12,875 nucleotides of DNA from an uncultured Eubacteriales bacterium (lineage in GTDB: Bacteria > Bacillota > Clostridia > Oscillospirales > Acutalibacteraceae): the NCBI GenBank assembly GCA_934702115.1, contig CAKUYF010000015.1:1-12875 (forward strand), read 5' to 3'. A model generated the notes under the pieces. The model was given only the letters and a program-made list of their open reading frames with translations, had not been told where the DNA came from and ran no database searches. The position numbers and the translations under genes are program-made. Below are positions 1-6,167 of this stretch, in pieces. Within the stretch, counting starts at the first letter, position 1. Each line of letters starts with the position of its first letter.

Positions 1-1
1 C

Positions 2-604
2 GTCCAAGGTAAGATGCGTGAAATCTTAGATAAAGCGGGATTAGTTTACGATGAAGCTGATGGAGAAGCGGCTTTCTATGGACCTAAGCTTGATATTCAG
101 TTTAAAAATGTTCATGGTAAAGAAGATACTTTAATTACTATTCAAATAGATTTTCAGCTTGCAAAGAAATTTGGGATGGAATATGTTGATAAGGATGGAG
201 AAAAGAAATTCCCTTACGTAATTCATAGAACTTCATTAGGGTGTTATGAACGTACTTTAGCGCTCTTAATAGAGAAATATGCAGGAGCTTTGCCGCTGTG
301 GATTGCACCCGAACAAGTAAGGATACTTCCAATAAGTGAAGACTTTCATGAACTTGCTCATGAGATAGAAAAACAGTTAAGAAATTTTGCTCCTAGGGTT
401 TCAGTTGATTTAAGAAATGAAAAAATAGGATACAAAATAAGAGAAGCGCAAGTTAACAAAATTCCTTATATGATTATACTGGGGAAAAAGGAAGCGGAAA
501 GCAATATGCTTTCTGTCAGGAGTAGGTCGAAAGGTGATTTAGGAGCAATGAGTAAGGAAGAATTTATAGAGCTTATTAGCAAGGAAATTTCTGAAAAAAT
601 ATAA
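2..604 (+). CDS. thrS: Threonyl-tRNA synthetase, C-terminal part (5' end outside window)
   Basis: This enzyme charges tRNA-Thr with threonine in the cytoplasm. The frame is open from the window edge, so only the last 200 residues are present; the family is usually about 640 long. Visible residues are the end of the class II catalytic core (EAAFYGPKLDIQ at about 22-33), the His of VIHR (75), which matches the zinc-binding histidine of the family, and motif 3 (LGCYER, 79-84). The linker YAGALPLWIAPEQV follows (93-106), then the HGTP anticodon-binding domain (about 107-198) ending in DLGAMSKEEF. The ATG at 14 is internal and is not the start. The regulatory leader (often a T-box in this group) would lie outside the window. 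The next gene begins about 80 nt downstream, after a hairpin. Confidence 0.96.
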   Translation, partial: VQGKMREILDKAGLVYDEADGEAAFYGPKLDIQFKNVHGKEDTLITIQIDFQLAKKFGMEYVDKDGEKKFPYVIHRTSLGCYERTLALLIEKYAGALPLWIAPEQVRILPISEDFHELAHEIEKQLRNFAPRVSVDLRNEKIGYKIREAQVNKIPYMIILGKKEAESNMLSVRSRSKGDLGAMSKEEFIELISKEISEKI

Positions 605-623
605 TAAAATAAATACTGATTAC

Positions 624-655
624 TTAGATTCTAGACTTTTTAAGCTAGGATCTAA
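624..655 (+). other. 11-bp hairpin between thrS and cmk
   Basis: The arms TTAGATTCTAG (624-634) and CTAGGATCTAA (645-655) pair over 11 bp with one T-G wobble around a 10-nt loop. No clear T-run follows on either strand, so it is not a classical intrinsic terminator. It could be a weak terminator, a processing site or a stabilising structure separating thrS from the cmk-plsC-ispH run. Confidence 0.5.
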
Positions 656-683
656 ACTTATATATAAAACGTAAAGAGGCGAA

Positions 684-1346
684 GTGTTAAATATGACTTG
701 TATAGCAATAGATGGTCCTTCCGGTTCTGGAAAAAGTACGGTATCAAAAATTTTAGCTCGTAAGCTAGGTTTTGTAAATGTAGATACCGGAGCATTGTAT
801 AGAGGAATAGCTTATTATTTTTACGTAAATAACGTAGATTTTAGAAAAATTGAAAATCTTACGAAAATTCTTAAAGATATAAATATACAAATAGAAAATT
901 CTAATTATGATCAAAGAATATTTTTAAATGGTGAAGACATTACAGATAATATTCGGTCTGAAGAAATATCTAAGGTGGCTTCTGAAATTTCTGCTTTATC
1001 TGAAGTAAGATCTCATTTATTAAAACTTCAAAGAGAAATAGCTAAGAATAGAAATGTAGTAATGGATGGCCGAGATATTGGAACAGTTGTAATTCCGGAT
1101 GCAAAGGTAAAAATTTTTTTAACGGCTTCACCTCAGTTACGTGCAAAGAGGAGGTATGAGCAGTTAAATGAAAAAGTGAGCTATGAAGAAGTTTTAAAAG
1201 ATATAAATAAAAGAGACGAAAATGATTCAAATAGAGAAATTTGTCCGTTAAAGAAGTCAGAAGACGCTATCATTTTTGATAACTCTTCATATACATTAGA
1301 AGAAACTGCTAACAGACTTTTAGAGATTATCAAGGAGCGTGTATAG
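684..1346 (+). CDS. cmk: Cytidylate (CMP/dCMP) kinase
   Basis: This kinase phosphorylates CMP and dCMP to the diphosphates with ATP, in cytoplasmic pyrimidine salvage and nucleotide supply. At 220 residues it is full length for the bacterial family. Visible motifs are the P-loop GPSGSGKS (11-18), DTGALYR (34-40, nucleotide binding), DGRDIGTVV (128-136, with the family Arg and Asp), RAKRRY (153-158) and KRDENDSNR (176-184), the lid arginines. I chose the GTG at 684 because an AGAGG sits 5 nt before it at 674-678; the in-frame ATG at 693 would be 14 nt away. The stop is 2 nt before plsC, so cmk, plsC and ispH are probably co-transcribed, a gene order common in Clostridia. Confidence 0.95.
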   Translation: MLNMTCIAIDGPSGSGKSTVSKILARKLGFVNVDTGALYRGIAYYFYVNNVDFRKIENLTKILKDINIQIENSNYDQRIFLNGEDITDNIRSEEISKVASEISALSEVRSHLLKLQREIAKNRNVVMDGRDIGTVVIPDAKVKIFLTASPQLRAKRRYEQLNEKVSYEEVLKDINKRDENDSNREICPLKKSEDAIIFDNSSYTLEETANRLLEIIKERV

Positions 1347-1348
1347 AA

Positions 1349-1969
1349 TTGAAATTTTCGAGTGTTTTTTATAAATTTTGCGTATCATTACTTAGACCCA
1401 TTGTTAAGATATTTTTTCCTTATGAGGTTGTAGGAAAAGAAAATGTTGATAAAATTTCAGGAGGATATATATTATGCTCTAATCATTTATCTGCGTGGGA
1501 TCCTATTTTTTTAATGATTGTCCATCCGCGACCGGTATATTTTATGGCGAAATCCGAGCTTTTTAAGAATAGAATTTTAAGTCGAATATTATATGCCGTA
1601 GGTGCGTTTCCTGTGAAGCGGGGCAAAGGGGATGGAGACGCAATAAAGCGAGCTACTGAAATTTCTTCTTCCGGAAAGATACTGGGAATATTTATTGAGG
1701 GTACAAGATCTAAAACAGGAGAATTTTTGCGTCCGCGTTCAGGGGTTGCATTAGTAGCAAGTGAAACGGCAGCCCCTATTTTGCCTGTGTGCATAACAGG
1801 AAGCTCTGAAGATAATAAAATTCATGTTTTCAAAAAGACAGTCATTGTTTATGGTGAGCCTATAATTCAAGGAAAAATTAATATAGATAACAATGCAAGA
1901 AAAGAAATAAAAGAAAGAACGCAAGAAATCATGGAGAGTATAAAATGTTTAAGGAGAGTAGAAATTTGA
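1349..1969 (+). CDS. plsC: 1-acyl-sn-glycerol-3-phosphate acyltransferase
   Basis: This enzyme transfers an acyl chain to the sn-2 position of lysophosphatidic acid to give phosphatidic acid, the precursor of membrane phospholipids, at the cytoplasmic membrane face. All four family blocks are visible in the 206 residues: NHxxxxD (NHLSAWD, 45-51; catalytic His and Asp), FPVKRG (87-92), FIEGTR (115-120, glycerol phosphate binding) and PILPVCITG (143-151). A hydrophobic segment near the N-terminus (about 9-24) may dip into the membrane. The TTG start at 1349 is used because AAGGAG (1332-1337) lies upstream inside the cmk end and no closer ATG fits. The stop overlaps the ispH start by 4 nt (TTGA), implying translational coupling. 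Confidence 0.93.
   Translation: MKFSSVFYKFCVSLLRPIVKIFFPYEVVGKENVDKISGGYILCSNHLSAWDPIFLMIVHPRPVYFMAKSELFKNRILSRILYAVGAFPVKRGKGDGDAIKRATEISSSGKILGIFIEGTRSKTGEFLRPRSGVALVASETAAPILPVCITGSSEDNKIHVFKKTVIVYGEPIIQGKINIDNNARKEIKERTQEIMESIKCLRRVEI
1951..1956 (+). promoter_or_regulatory. Ribosome binding site that fixes the ispH start
   Basis: AAGGAG lies inside the 3' end of plsC, 9 nt before a TTG at 1966. The earlier in-frame ATG at 1945 has this site downstream of it, so it cannot use it. This places the ispH start at TTG 1966. Confidence 0.75.
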
Positions 1970-2823
1970 AAGTTACAGTAGCTGAAAATTCTGGATTTTG
2001 TTTTGGTGTAAGTCGAGCATTGAAAACAGTAAATGATTTATTAGAAAATAATTGTAAAGTATGTACTTTTGGAAACTTAATACATAACAATCAAGTAATT
2101 GAAGATCTGAAAAATCGTGGAGTGAAAGTGGTTCACTCCATTTCTGATATTGAAAATAGGTTAGTTGTAATAAGATCTCATGGGGCTACAAAAGACATTA
2201 TAGACCAATTTAAAAATAAACAAATAAAATACGTTGATGCCACTTGTCCATTTGTGAAGAGAATACATAATATTGTAAAAAAGAGTTGTAAAGATAAAGA
2301 AATTTTACTTGTTGCAGGAAAAATTACTCATCCGGAAGTAGAAGGTATATGCAGTTACTTTTCCGGCAAAATTTATACTTTTGAGGATTTATCACAGCTT
2401 AAGGATATTATTTTTTCTCAAGAAGAGGTATTTAAATCTACTAGAGCCGTAATGGTTTCTCAAACTACTTTTTCACTAGAAAAATGGCAAAAATGCGTAA
2501 AATTTATTCAAAAAGAGTTTACAAATATAGAAATTTATGATACAATTTGCAATGTAACCAGTTTAAGACAAATAAATGCAGTAAAACTAGCGAAAATCTC
2601 TGATTTAATGATTGTCATAGGAGGATATAACAGTTCAAATACAATTAAGTTGTTTGAAATCTGCAAGGATTATGTAAAAACAATACACATTGAAAGATGT
2701 GAAGAATTAGGAAATTATGAACTAAAAGATTTTAAGAACATCGGTATTACTGCGGGAGCTTCTACCCCTATGTACGAAGTTGAAAAAGTAGTAAGTTATT
2801 TGAACCGTATATCTAAAATTTAA
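1966..2823 (+). CDS. ispH: 4-hydroxy-3-methylbut-2-enyl diphosphate reductase
   Basis: IspH is the last enzyme of the MEP pathway; it reduces HMBPP to IPP and DMAPP with an iron-sulfur cluster. From TTG 1966 the protein has 285 residues and starts MKVTVAENSGFCFGV, the normal family N-terminus. An ATG at 1945 would add seven residues that look like the ribosome binding site translated. The three cluster ligands are C12 (GFCFGV), C94 (DATCPFV) and C195 (DTICNVT). Substrate-contact residues are H40, H72 (SHGAT), H122 and E124 (THPEVEG), T167 (SQTTFS), S223 and N225 (NSSNT) and S266. In many clostridia ispH is fused or linked to ribosomal protein S1; here a peptide gene follows after 31 nt with no terminator. 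Confidence 0.95.
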   Translation: MKVTVAENSGFCFGVSRALKTVNDLLENNCKVCTFGNLIHNNQVIEDLKNRGVKVVHSISDIENRLVVIRSHGATKDIIDQFKNKQIKYVDATCPFVKRIHNIVKKSCKDKEILLVAGKITHPEVEGICSYFSGKIYTFEDLSQLKDIIFSQEEVFKSTRAVMVSQTTFSLEKWQKCVKFIQKEFTNIEIYDTICNVTSLRQINAVKLAKISDLMIVIGGYNSSNTIKLFEICKDYVKTIHIERCEELGNYELKDFKNIGITAGASTPMYEVEKVVSYLNRISKI

Positions 2824-2854
2824 ATCAATGATTTACAATAAGGAGGAATTTACA

Positions 2855-3121
2855 ATGAAAGATACTGAGAAAAAACAACTTTCAAATTCAGAGGAAAAAA
2901 ATATTTCAGGCGGTGTGAAAATAGACCAAGTAAAACAACTTGTAAAAGAAGGAAAATTTAAGAATTCATGGAAAAATAAAATCGCATATGGTGGTCCTGG
3001 GATATTCATGCCCGCAGCACGTCCTATTTTCATCGGCAATTTAACAAAGAATAAGTTAAAAAATGATGAGAATGAAGAATCAACTAAAAAAATAGACACA
3101 AGCAATCTTACAAATGAATGA
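2855..3121 (+). CDS. Putative RiPP precursor peptide 1 (double-Gly leader, YGGP core)
   Basis: This is an 88-residue peptide that I do not recognise as a named family. The ATG at 2855 is chosen because AGGAGG (2841-2846) lies 8 nt before it; an in-frame ATG at 2828 is upstream of that site. The N-terminal 20 residues look like a double-glycine leader: Leu at -12, Ile at -4, and GG at 19-20 in EEKNISGG. The rest is basic and Asn/Lys rich, with one Trp (SWK, 38-40), a YGGPG at 45-49, then Pro-rich hydrophobic residues (IFMPAARPIFI). The acidic tail (about 68-88) has no obvious motif. There is no cysteine, so thioether or disulfide chemistry is not possible within it. It lies just after ispH and upstream of a second YGGP peptide and a radical SAM/SPASM enzyme. 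The precursor role is inferred from leader, repetition and context. Confidence 0.75.
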   Translation: MKDTEKKQLSNSEEKNISGGVKIDQVKQLVKEGKFKNSWKNKIAYGGPGIFMPAARPIFIGNLTKNKLKNDENEESTKKIDTSNLTNE

Positions 3122-3142
3122 AAACTATTATAAGGAAAGTAG

Positions 3143-3412
3143 TTGCTGTTAATGAAGTACGAAGAAAATGAAAAAGAATTGAACCAAAAAGAAACGGAAA
3201 GCGTAGCAGGAGGAAAGTTAACTGAGGGTAAGAACGATTTAGAGGTTAAAACATGGAGGAAGTTTCCCTTAGGCGCAAGATACGGAGGACCACGGCCAAA
3301 TCGTAAAATTCCTATATTGCCCAATAATGTGCCTGATCCTATTATTGAACCTAAAACTGATATAAATAAAGAAGAATGTAAGGATTTAGGTGAAGAGCCT
3401 AAGAATTTTTAA
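3143..3412 (+). CDS. Putative RiPP precursor peptide 2 (double-Gly leader, YGGP core)
   Basis: This is an 89-residue peptide paralogous in plan to the previous one. The leader has Leu at -12, Val at -4 and GG at 23-24 (ETESVAGG). The core contains one Trp (TWR, 37-39) and YGGPR at 47-50, followed by a Pro-rich stretch (PNRKIPILPNNVPDP). One Cys is present (79), near the acidic tail. The start is not certain: AAGGA (3132-3136) is 6 nt before TTG 3143 and 15 nt before ATG 3152, so TTG is preferred; using ATG would shorten it by three residues. The gap to peptide 1 is 21 nt, so the two are probably one transcript. The YGGP codons all differ in the third base from those of peptide 1, which indicates selection on the peptide. 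Function unknown; modification by the downstream radical SAM enzyme is inferred. Confidence 0.75.
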   Translation: MLLMKYEENEKELNQKETESVAGGKLTEGKNDLEVKTWRKFPLGARYGGPRPNRKIPILPNNVPDPIIEPKTDINKEECKDLGEEPKNF

Positions 3413-3501
3413 TAAAGCATAATACTTAAAAAGCATAATTTTATAAAATAAGGTAACCTCTAAAGTATGGAAGTATCTGCGAAAATCTCAAAAGAAATCT
3501 A

Positions 3502-3526
3502 GCGTGGTAAAAACCAGCAATTTTTT
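3502..3526 (+). terminator. Weak intrinsic terminator-like hairpin after precursor 2
   Basis: GC-(G)-TGGT pairs with ACCAGC around an AAAA loop (3502-3518), with one bulged G. Six Ts follow after two As (3521-3526). The stem is only 6 bp, so termination would be partial at most. It separates precursors 1 and 2 from precursor 3. Apart from this hairpin, the 146-nt gap holds a short repeat (AAAGCATAAT twice, near 3414 and 3430) and nothing gene-like. Confidence 0.4.
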
Positions 3527-3558
3527 AAATTATAATTTTTGCAGGAGGTAAAACTATT

Positions 3559-3729
3559 ATGGAAGTGAGAAATGAAAAGTTAGAAAAATTGGATGAAGAT
3601 GTTTTAAGCCAAATAGTGGGGGGATTAGAAAGCTGGAGACCTACTAGTAGCACTATTATTAAAGATGATGAGAAAGGTTTAATAGAAAGCGATAAAAAAG
3701 AAAGATTGGTTCATTACGAAGATAAATAA
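3559..3729 (+). CDS. Putative RiPP precursor peptide 3 (short, double-Gly leader)
   Basis: This is a 56-residue peptide, too short for many gene callers. A strong AGGAGG (3543-3548) sits 10 nt before ATG 3559. The leader is the cleanest of the three: EKLDEDVLSQIVGG, with Leu at -12, Leu at -7, Ile at -4 and GG at 21-22. The core begins LESWRPTSS and thus has one Trp in an SWR context four residues after GG, then an acidic/basic tail ending VHYEDK. It lacks YGGP and has no Cys. It lies directly before an attenuator-like hairpin and the radical SAM/SPASM gene, the usual position of a substrate peptide. The role is inferred from leader and position; I know of no named family for it. Confidence 0.72.
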   Translation: MEVRNEKLEKLDEDVLSQIVGGLESWRPTSSTIIKDDEKGLIESDKKERLVHYEDK

Positions 3730-3743
3730 AATTTTTTAACACT

Positions 3744-3773
3744 GCCCGCTACTTTGTTGTTAAAGAAGTGGGC
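3744..3773 (+). terminator. Attenuator-type hairpin between precursor 3 and the maturase gene
   Basis: GCCCGCTACTTT (3744-3755) and AAAGAAGTGGGC (3762-3773) pair over 12 positions, with one G-T wobble and one A-A mismatch, around a GTTGTT loop. The following sequence is TTAATAATTAAT rather than a pure T-run, so leaky termination is more likely than full termination. A second small inverted repeat (CTTAATA, 7-nt gap, TATTAAG; 3773-3793) abuts it. On the - strand the stem is followed by AGTGTTAAAAAA, which is not a terminator. Such hairpins between precursor and enzyme genes usually keep peptide mRNA in excess. Confidence 0.65.
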
Positions 3774-3830
3774 TTAATAATTAATATATTAAGTTTTGAA
3801 AATATAAATCTTTATATAAGAGGTGTAATA

Positions 3831-4889
3831 ATGGAATATAGCACTCCCTGCACTTGCGTGTGGGAAATAACGATGGGATGCAACATGAGGTGTAAACACT
3901 GTGGTTCGATATGCGAAAATGCTCTTCCGGATGAATTAAGTACTGAAGAAGCGTTTAAGTTTATTGATATGTGTGTTGATATTGGGATCGAATGGATTAG
4001 TATTTCAGGAGGAGAACCTTTTACGAGACGTGATCTTATAGAGATAGTAGAATATGCCAGAAAAAAGGGAATAATGGTAAACATTATAACTAATGGATGG
4101 CTTATAGATGAAGATGCTGCTAAAAGGCTTGGAAGATTAGATTGCGTAAGGGTTCTTATAAGTTTGGACGGTCCAAAAGAAGTTCACGATTTTATAAGAA
4201 AGCCCGGAGCTTTTGAGCGTGCTTTAAAATCTTATAGAATTTTAAAATCCAATAAGGTTGAACTTGGATGTATAACTACTTTAACAAAAAAGAATATTAA
4301 TCACTTAGATGAATTAAAAGAAACATTAATAAAAGAGGAGGTAACGTGCTGGCAATTACAAATTGGTTGTCCGATGGGAAATCTTTCAGAAAATTGTGAT
4401 TGGATTTTAGATCCTGTAGATGTTAATAAAGTAATTGATTACTGCTTTAAAGTTTCAATGGAAGGAAAAATTGATGTCTACCCTGCTGATTGCATTGGAT
4501 ATTATAATGAAAAGTTAATAGAGATATACAAAAAAGCTTATCACACAAATGAAATTATAGAGTGGAATGGTTGCAGTGCTGGAGTTAATAGTTTCGGATT
4601 GTTACATAATGGAGATGTAATTGGATGTACTTCTATAAGAAATAAAGAGTTTATAGAAGGAAATATAAGAGAAAGAAGCTTAAGAGAAATATGGGAAGAT
4701 CCAAATTCATTTTTGTGGAGAAGAAATTTTAAGAAGGAAGATCTTAAAGGAGATTGTTTAAAATGCAGTTATGCTGAACAATGTTTAGGGGGATGTTTTA
4801 ATATTCGATTTACAATGAATCGATCTTTCTATTCAGAGAATCTTTATTGTACTCAAAACTTGATTATGAAAGAGCGGAAAAACAGTTAA
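3831..4889 (+). CDS. Radical SAM/SPASM-domain peptide maturase
   Basis: This 352-residue enzyme should cleave S-adenosylmethionine at a [4Fe-4S] cluster and modify a peptide by radical chemistry. The cluster motif CNMRCKHC is at 17-24 and the GGEP motif at 60-63. The C-terminal SPASM region has C248, C266 (after GDVIG), then C309-x2-C312-x5-C318-x3-C322 and C340: the full seven-cysteine pattern for two auxiliary clusters. The ATG at 3831 is chosen because AGAGGTG (3819-3825) precedes it closely; the in-frame extension from 3768 would start inside the hairpin stem and adds nothing family-like. There is no obvious extra N-terminal peptide-binding (RRE) domain. The neighbours are three GG-leader peptides, making it their likely maturase. 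The bond formed is unknown; the near-absence of Cys in the peptides disfavours sactionines. No terminator lies in the 24 nt before the convergent peptidase gene. Confidence 0.88.
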   Translation: MEYSTPCTCVWEITMGCNMRCKHCGSICENALPDELSTEEAFKFIDMCVDIGIEWISISGGEPFTRRDLIEIVEYARKKGIMVNIITNGWLIDEDAAKRLGRLDCVRVLISLDGPKEVHDFIRKPGAFERALKSYRILKSNKVELGCITTLTKKNINHLDELKETLIKEEVTCWQLQIGCPMGNLSENCDWILDPVDVNKVIDYCFKVSMEGKIDVYPADCIGYYNEKLIEIYKKAYHTNEIIEWNGCSAGVNSFGLLHNGDVIGCTSIRNKEFIEGNIRERSLREIWEDPNSFLWRRNFKKEDLKGDCLKCSYAEQCLGGCFNIRFTMNRSFYSENLYCTQNLIMKERKNS

Positions 4890-4913
4890 GAGAATTTGTA
4901 ATTTAAGGCTTGG

Positions 4914-6116
4914 TCACCTACGGATTATATATAGACTTTTTTGCCTTTCACAAAGTGTGATTCCTCCGCTTGGAGTTACCTGAACCATTTCTTCTATAGA
5001 TCCTCCGTTTTTTATTTGAATGCGAGGCTCTATTGTATATACTCCATTTTCTTGAAGGAACAATCCTGAGCGTTTATGACCTTTAGGTGATATACTGGTT
5101 CCAGGGCTATGAGCAGTTTCTCCTACAGGATGTCCGGTGGCATGATTGTAGCCGGGGTATCCTTTTTCTGTTATATGATCTCTTACGAGTTTGTCTATTT
5201 CATACCCTTTAACGCCAGGCTTACAATTTTTTATTCCTATATCTATAGCTTCATATAAAGTGGAGAACACTTTTTTTACTTCAGTAGGGACACTAAATTC
5301 TTTTGGCTTGAGAGCATATCCCATTCTTTGAAGATCACTTGAATATTTTCTGCCGTCTTTTAAGTGAATTTGGATACCGAAGTCCATATATACTGTATCG
5401 CCGGGTCTTAAAATTTGATCACCCGCCTCACTATGTCCTCCTTTTTCTAGATTAGGGCCGACGAGTACTATAGGGCATAGCTCTTTTTCCCATGAAAAGG
5501 TTTCTTTTACAACATTATATCTTCTAAGGTTTTTAGATTTAAAGCTTGAAATATTATGGACTAAATTTAGAATTTGTTTTTCAGTCATACCTATTTTTAT
5601 TTTCTTAAAAGCAATATTCAATATTTCCAGAGCTCTGTTTGCTGCAAGTTTAAGATAAAAAATATCTTCATCGGTTTTAGAATCCAGTAATTTGTATATA
5701 AGTGTATCTGCGGATTTAAAATTAGGGGGAGTTATATTTTTCTGTTTGTATTCAGCGATAATATTATCAGTTATAAATCTGTAAGTTCCATAACCTAAAA
5801 CATCTGTTTGAGAATCAAGTTTATCGGAATAGTTAAGATAGATTGCAGGTGGGTATTTAAGTTTATTAAGTATATCCGTCATAATTTGTATAAGAGAATT
5901 TTCTCCGTCATAGGTTAAGACTTCTCCGTCAAAATCGCGTAAATTTTCAACATCCAAAGCGTGAGCAATTAAAAATTTATTTTGGTTGCTTAGGATGCAC
6001 AGAGAGGGTACAATTGTTTTGTTAGTAATAAATCTAGAAAAATAAGGATCACAATTCTCAGAATTGTACATTATCCAGACTGCGTTTTTTTCTTGATTGA
6101 GTATTTCATTTACCAT
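4914..6116 (-). CDS. M24 family metallopeptidase, Xaa-Pro aminopeptidase type
   Basis: This is a 400-residue cytoplasmic peptidase of the pita-bread fold that probably removes N-terminal residues from peptides with proline at position 2. The N-terminal creatinase-like domain covers about 1-150. The C-terminal M24 domain shows the five metal ligands: D245 (YMDFG), D261 (SSDLQR), H329 (ATGHPVG), E363 (TIEPR) and E375 (SIEEMVQVT). The CxxG-rich region HSPGTSISPKGHKRSG (336-351) is less standard. The start ATG (6114-6116, complement) has AAGGAAGG 8 nt upstream. No signal peptide is seen. It is convergent with the radical SAM gene and divergent from the thiT-like gene. A link to the RiPP peptides as a leader or product peptidase is possible but not supported by strand or operon structure. 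Confidence 0.85.
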   Translation of the reverse strand: MVNEILNQEKNAVWIMYNSENCDPYFSRFITNKTIVPSLCILSNQNKFLIAHALDVENLRDFDGEVLTYDGENSLIQIMTDILNKLKYPPAIYLNYSDKLDSQTDVLGYGTYRFITDNIIAEYKQKNITPPNFKSADTLIYKLLDSKTDEDIFYLKLAANRALEILNIAFKKIKIGMTEKQILNLVHNISSFKSKNLRRYNVVKETFSWEKELCPIVLVGPNLEKGGHSEAGDQILRPGDTVYMDFGIQIHLKDGRKYSSDLQRMGYALKPKEFSVPTEVKKVFSTLYEAIDIGIKNCKPGVKGYEIDKLVRDHITEKGYPGYNHATGHPVGETAHSPGTSISPKGHKRSGLFLQENGVYTIEPRIQIKNGGSIEEMVQVTPSGGITLCERQKSLYIIRR

Positions 6117-6152
6117 TTCAAGGACCTTCCTTAATTATATATTTATTGAATT

Positions 6153-6161
6153 AAAAGGTGA
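6153..6161 (+). promoter_or_regulatory. Ribosome binding site pointing to an ATT start for the thiT-like gene
   Basis: AAAAGGTGA is the only good ribosome binding site before this gene. The codon at the right distance (6 nt) is ATT at 6168. No ATG, GTG or TTG in this frame occurs between the upstream stop (6159-6161) and TTG 6219, which has no such site before it. Confidence 0.55.
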
Positions 6162-6167
6162 TTTAAA

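Noticed and set aside
2833..3324. Minus-strand 163-residue ORF opposite precursors 1 and 2
   Set aside because: No ribosome binding site, no recognisable domain and a Phe/Ser-rich composition expected from the complement of Lys/Glu-rich genes. The plus-strand genes have good ribosome binding sites and a shared motif.
3468..3503. Possible 11-codon peptide MEVSAKISKEI before precursor 3
   Set aside because: It has no properly spaced ribosome binding site and no GG leader. The MEV start shared with precursor 3 could be chance.
6117..6167. TPP riboswitch before the thiT-like gene
   Set aside because: The gap is only 51 nt and AT-rich; the conserved CUGAGA-type and ACCUGAUCUGG-type blocks of THI elements are absent.
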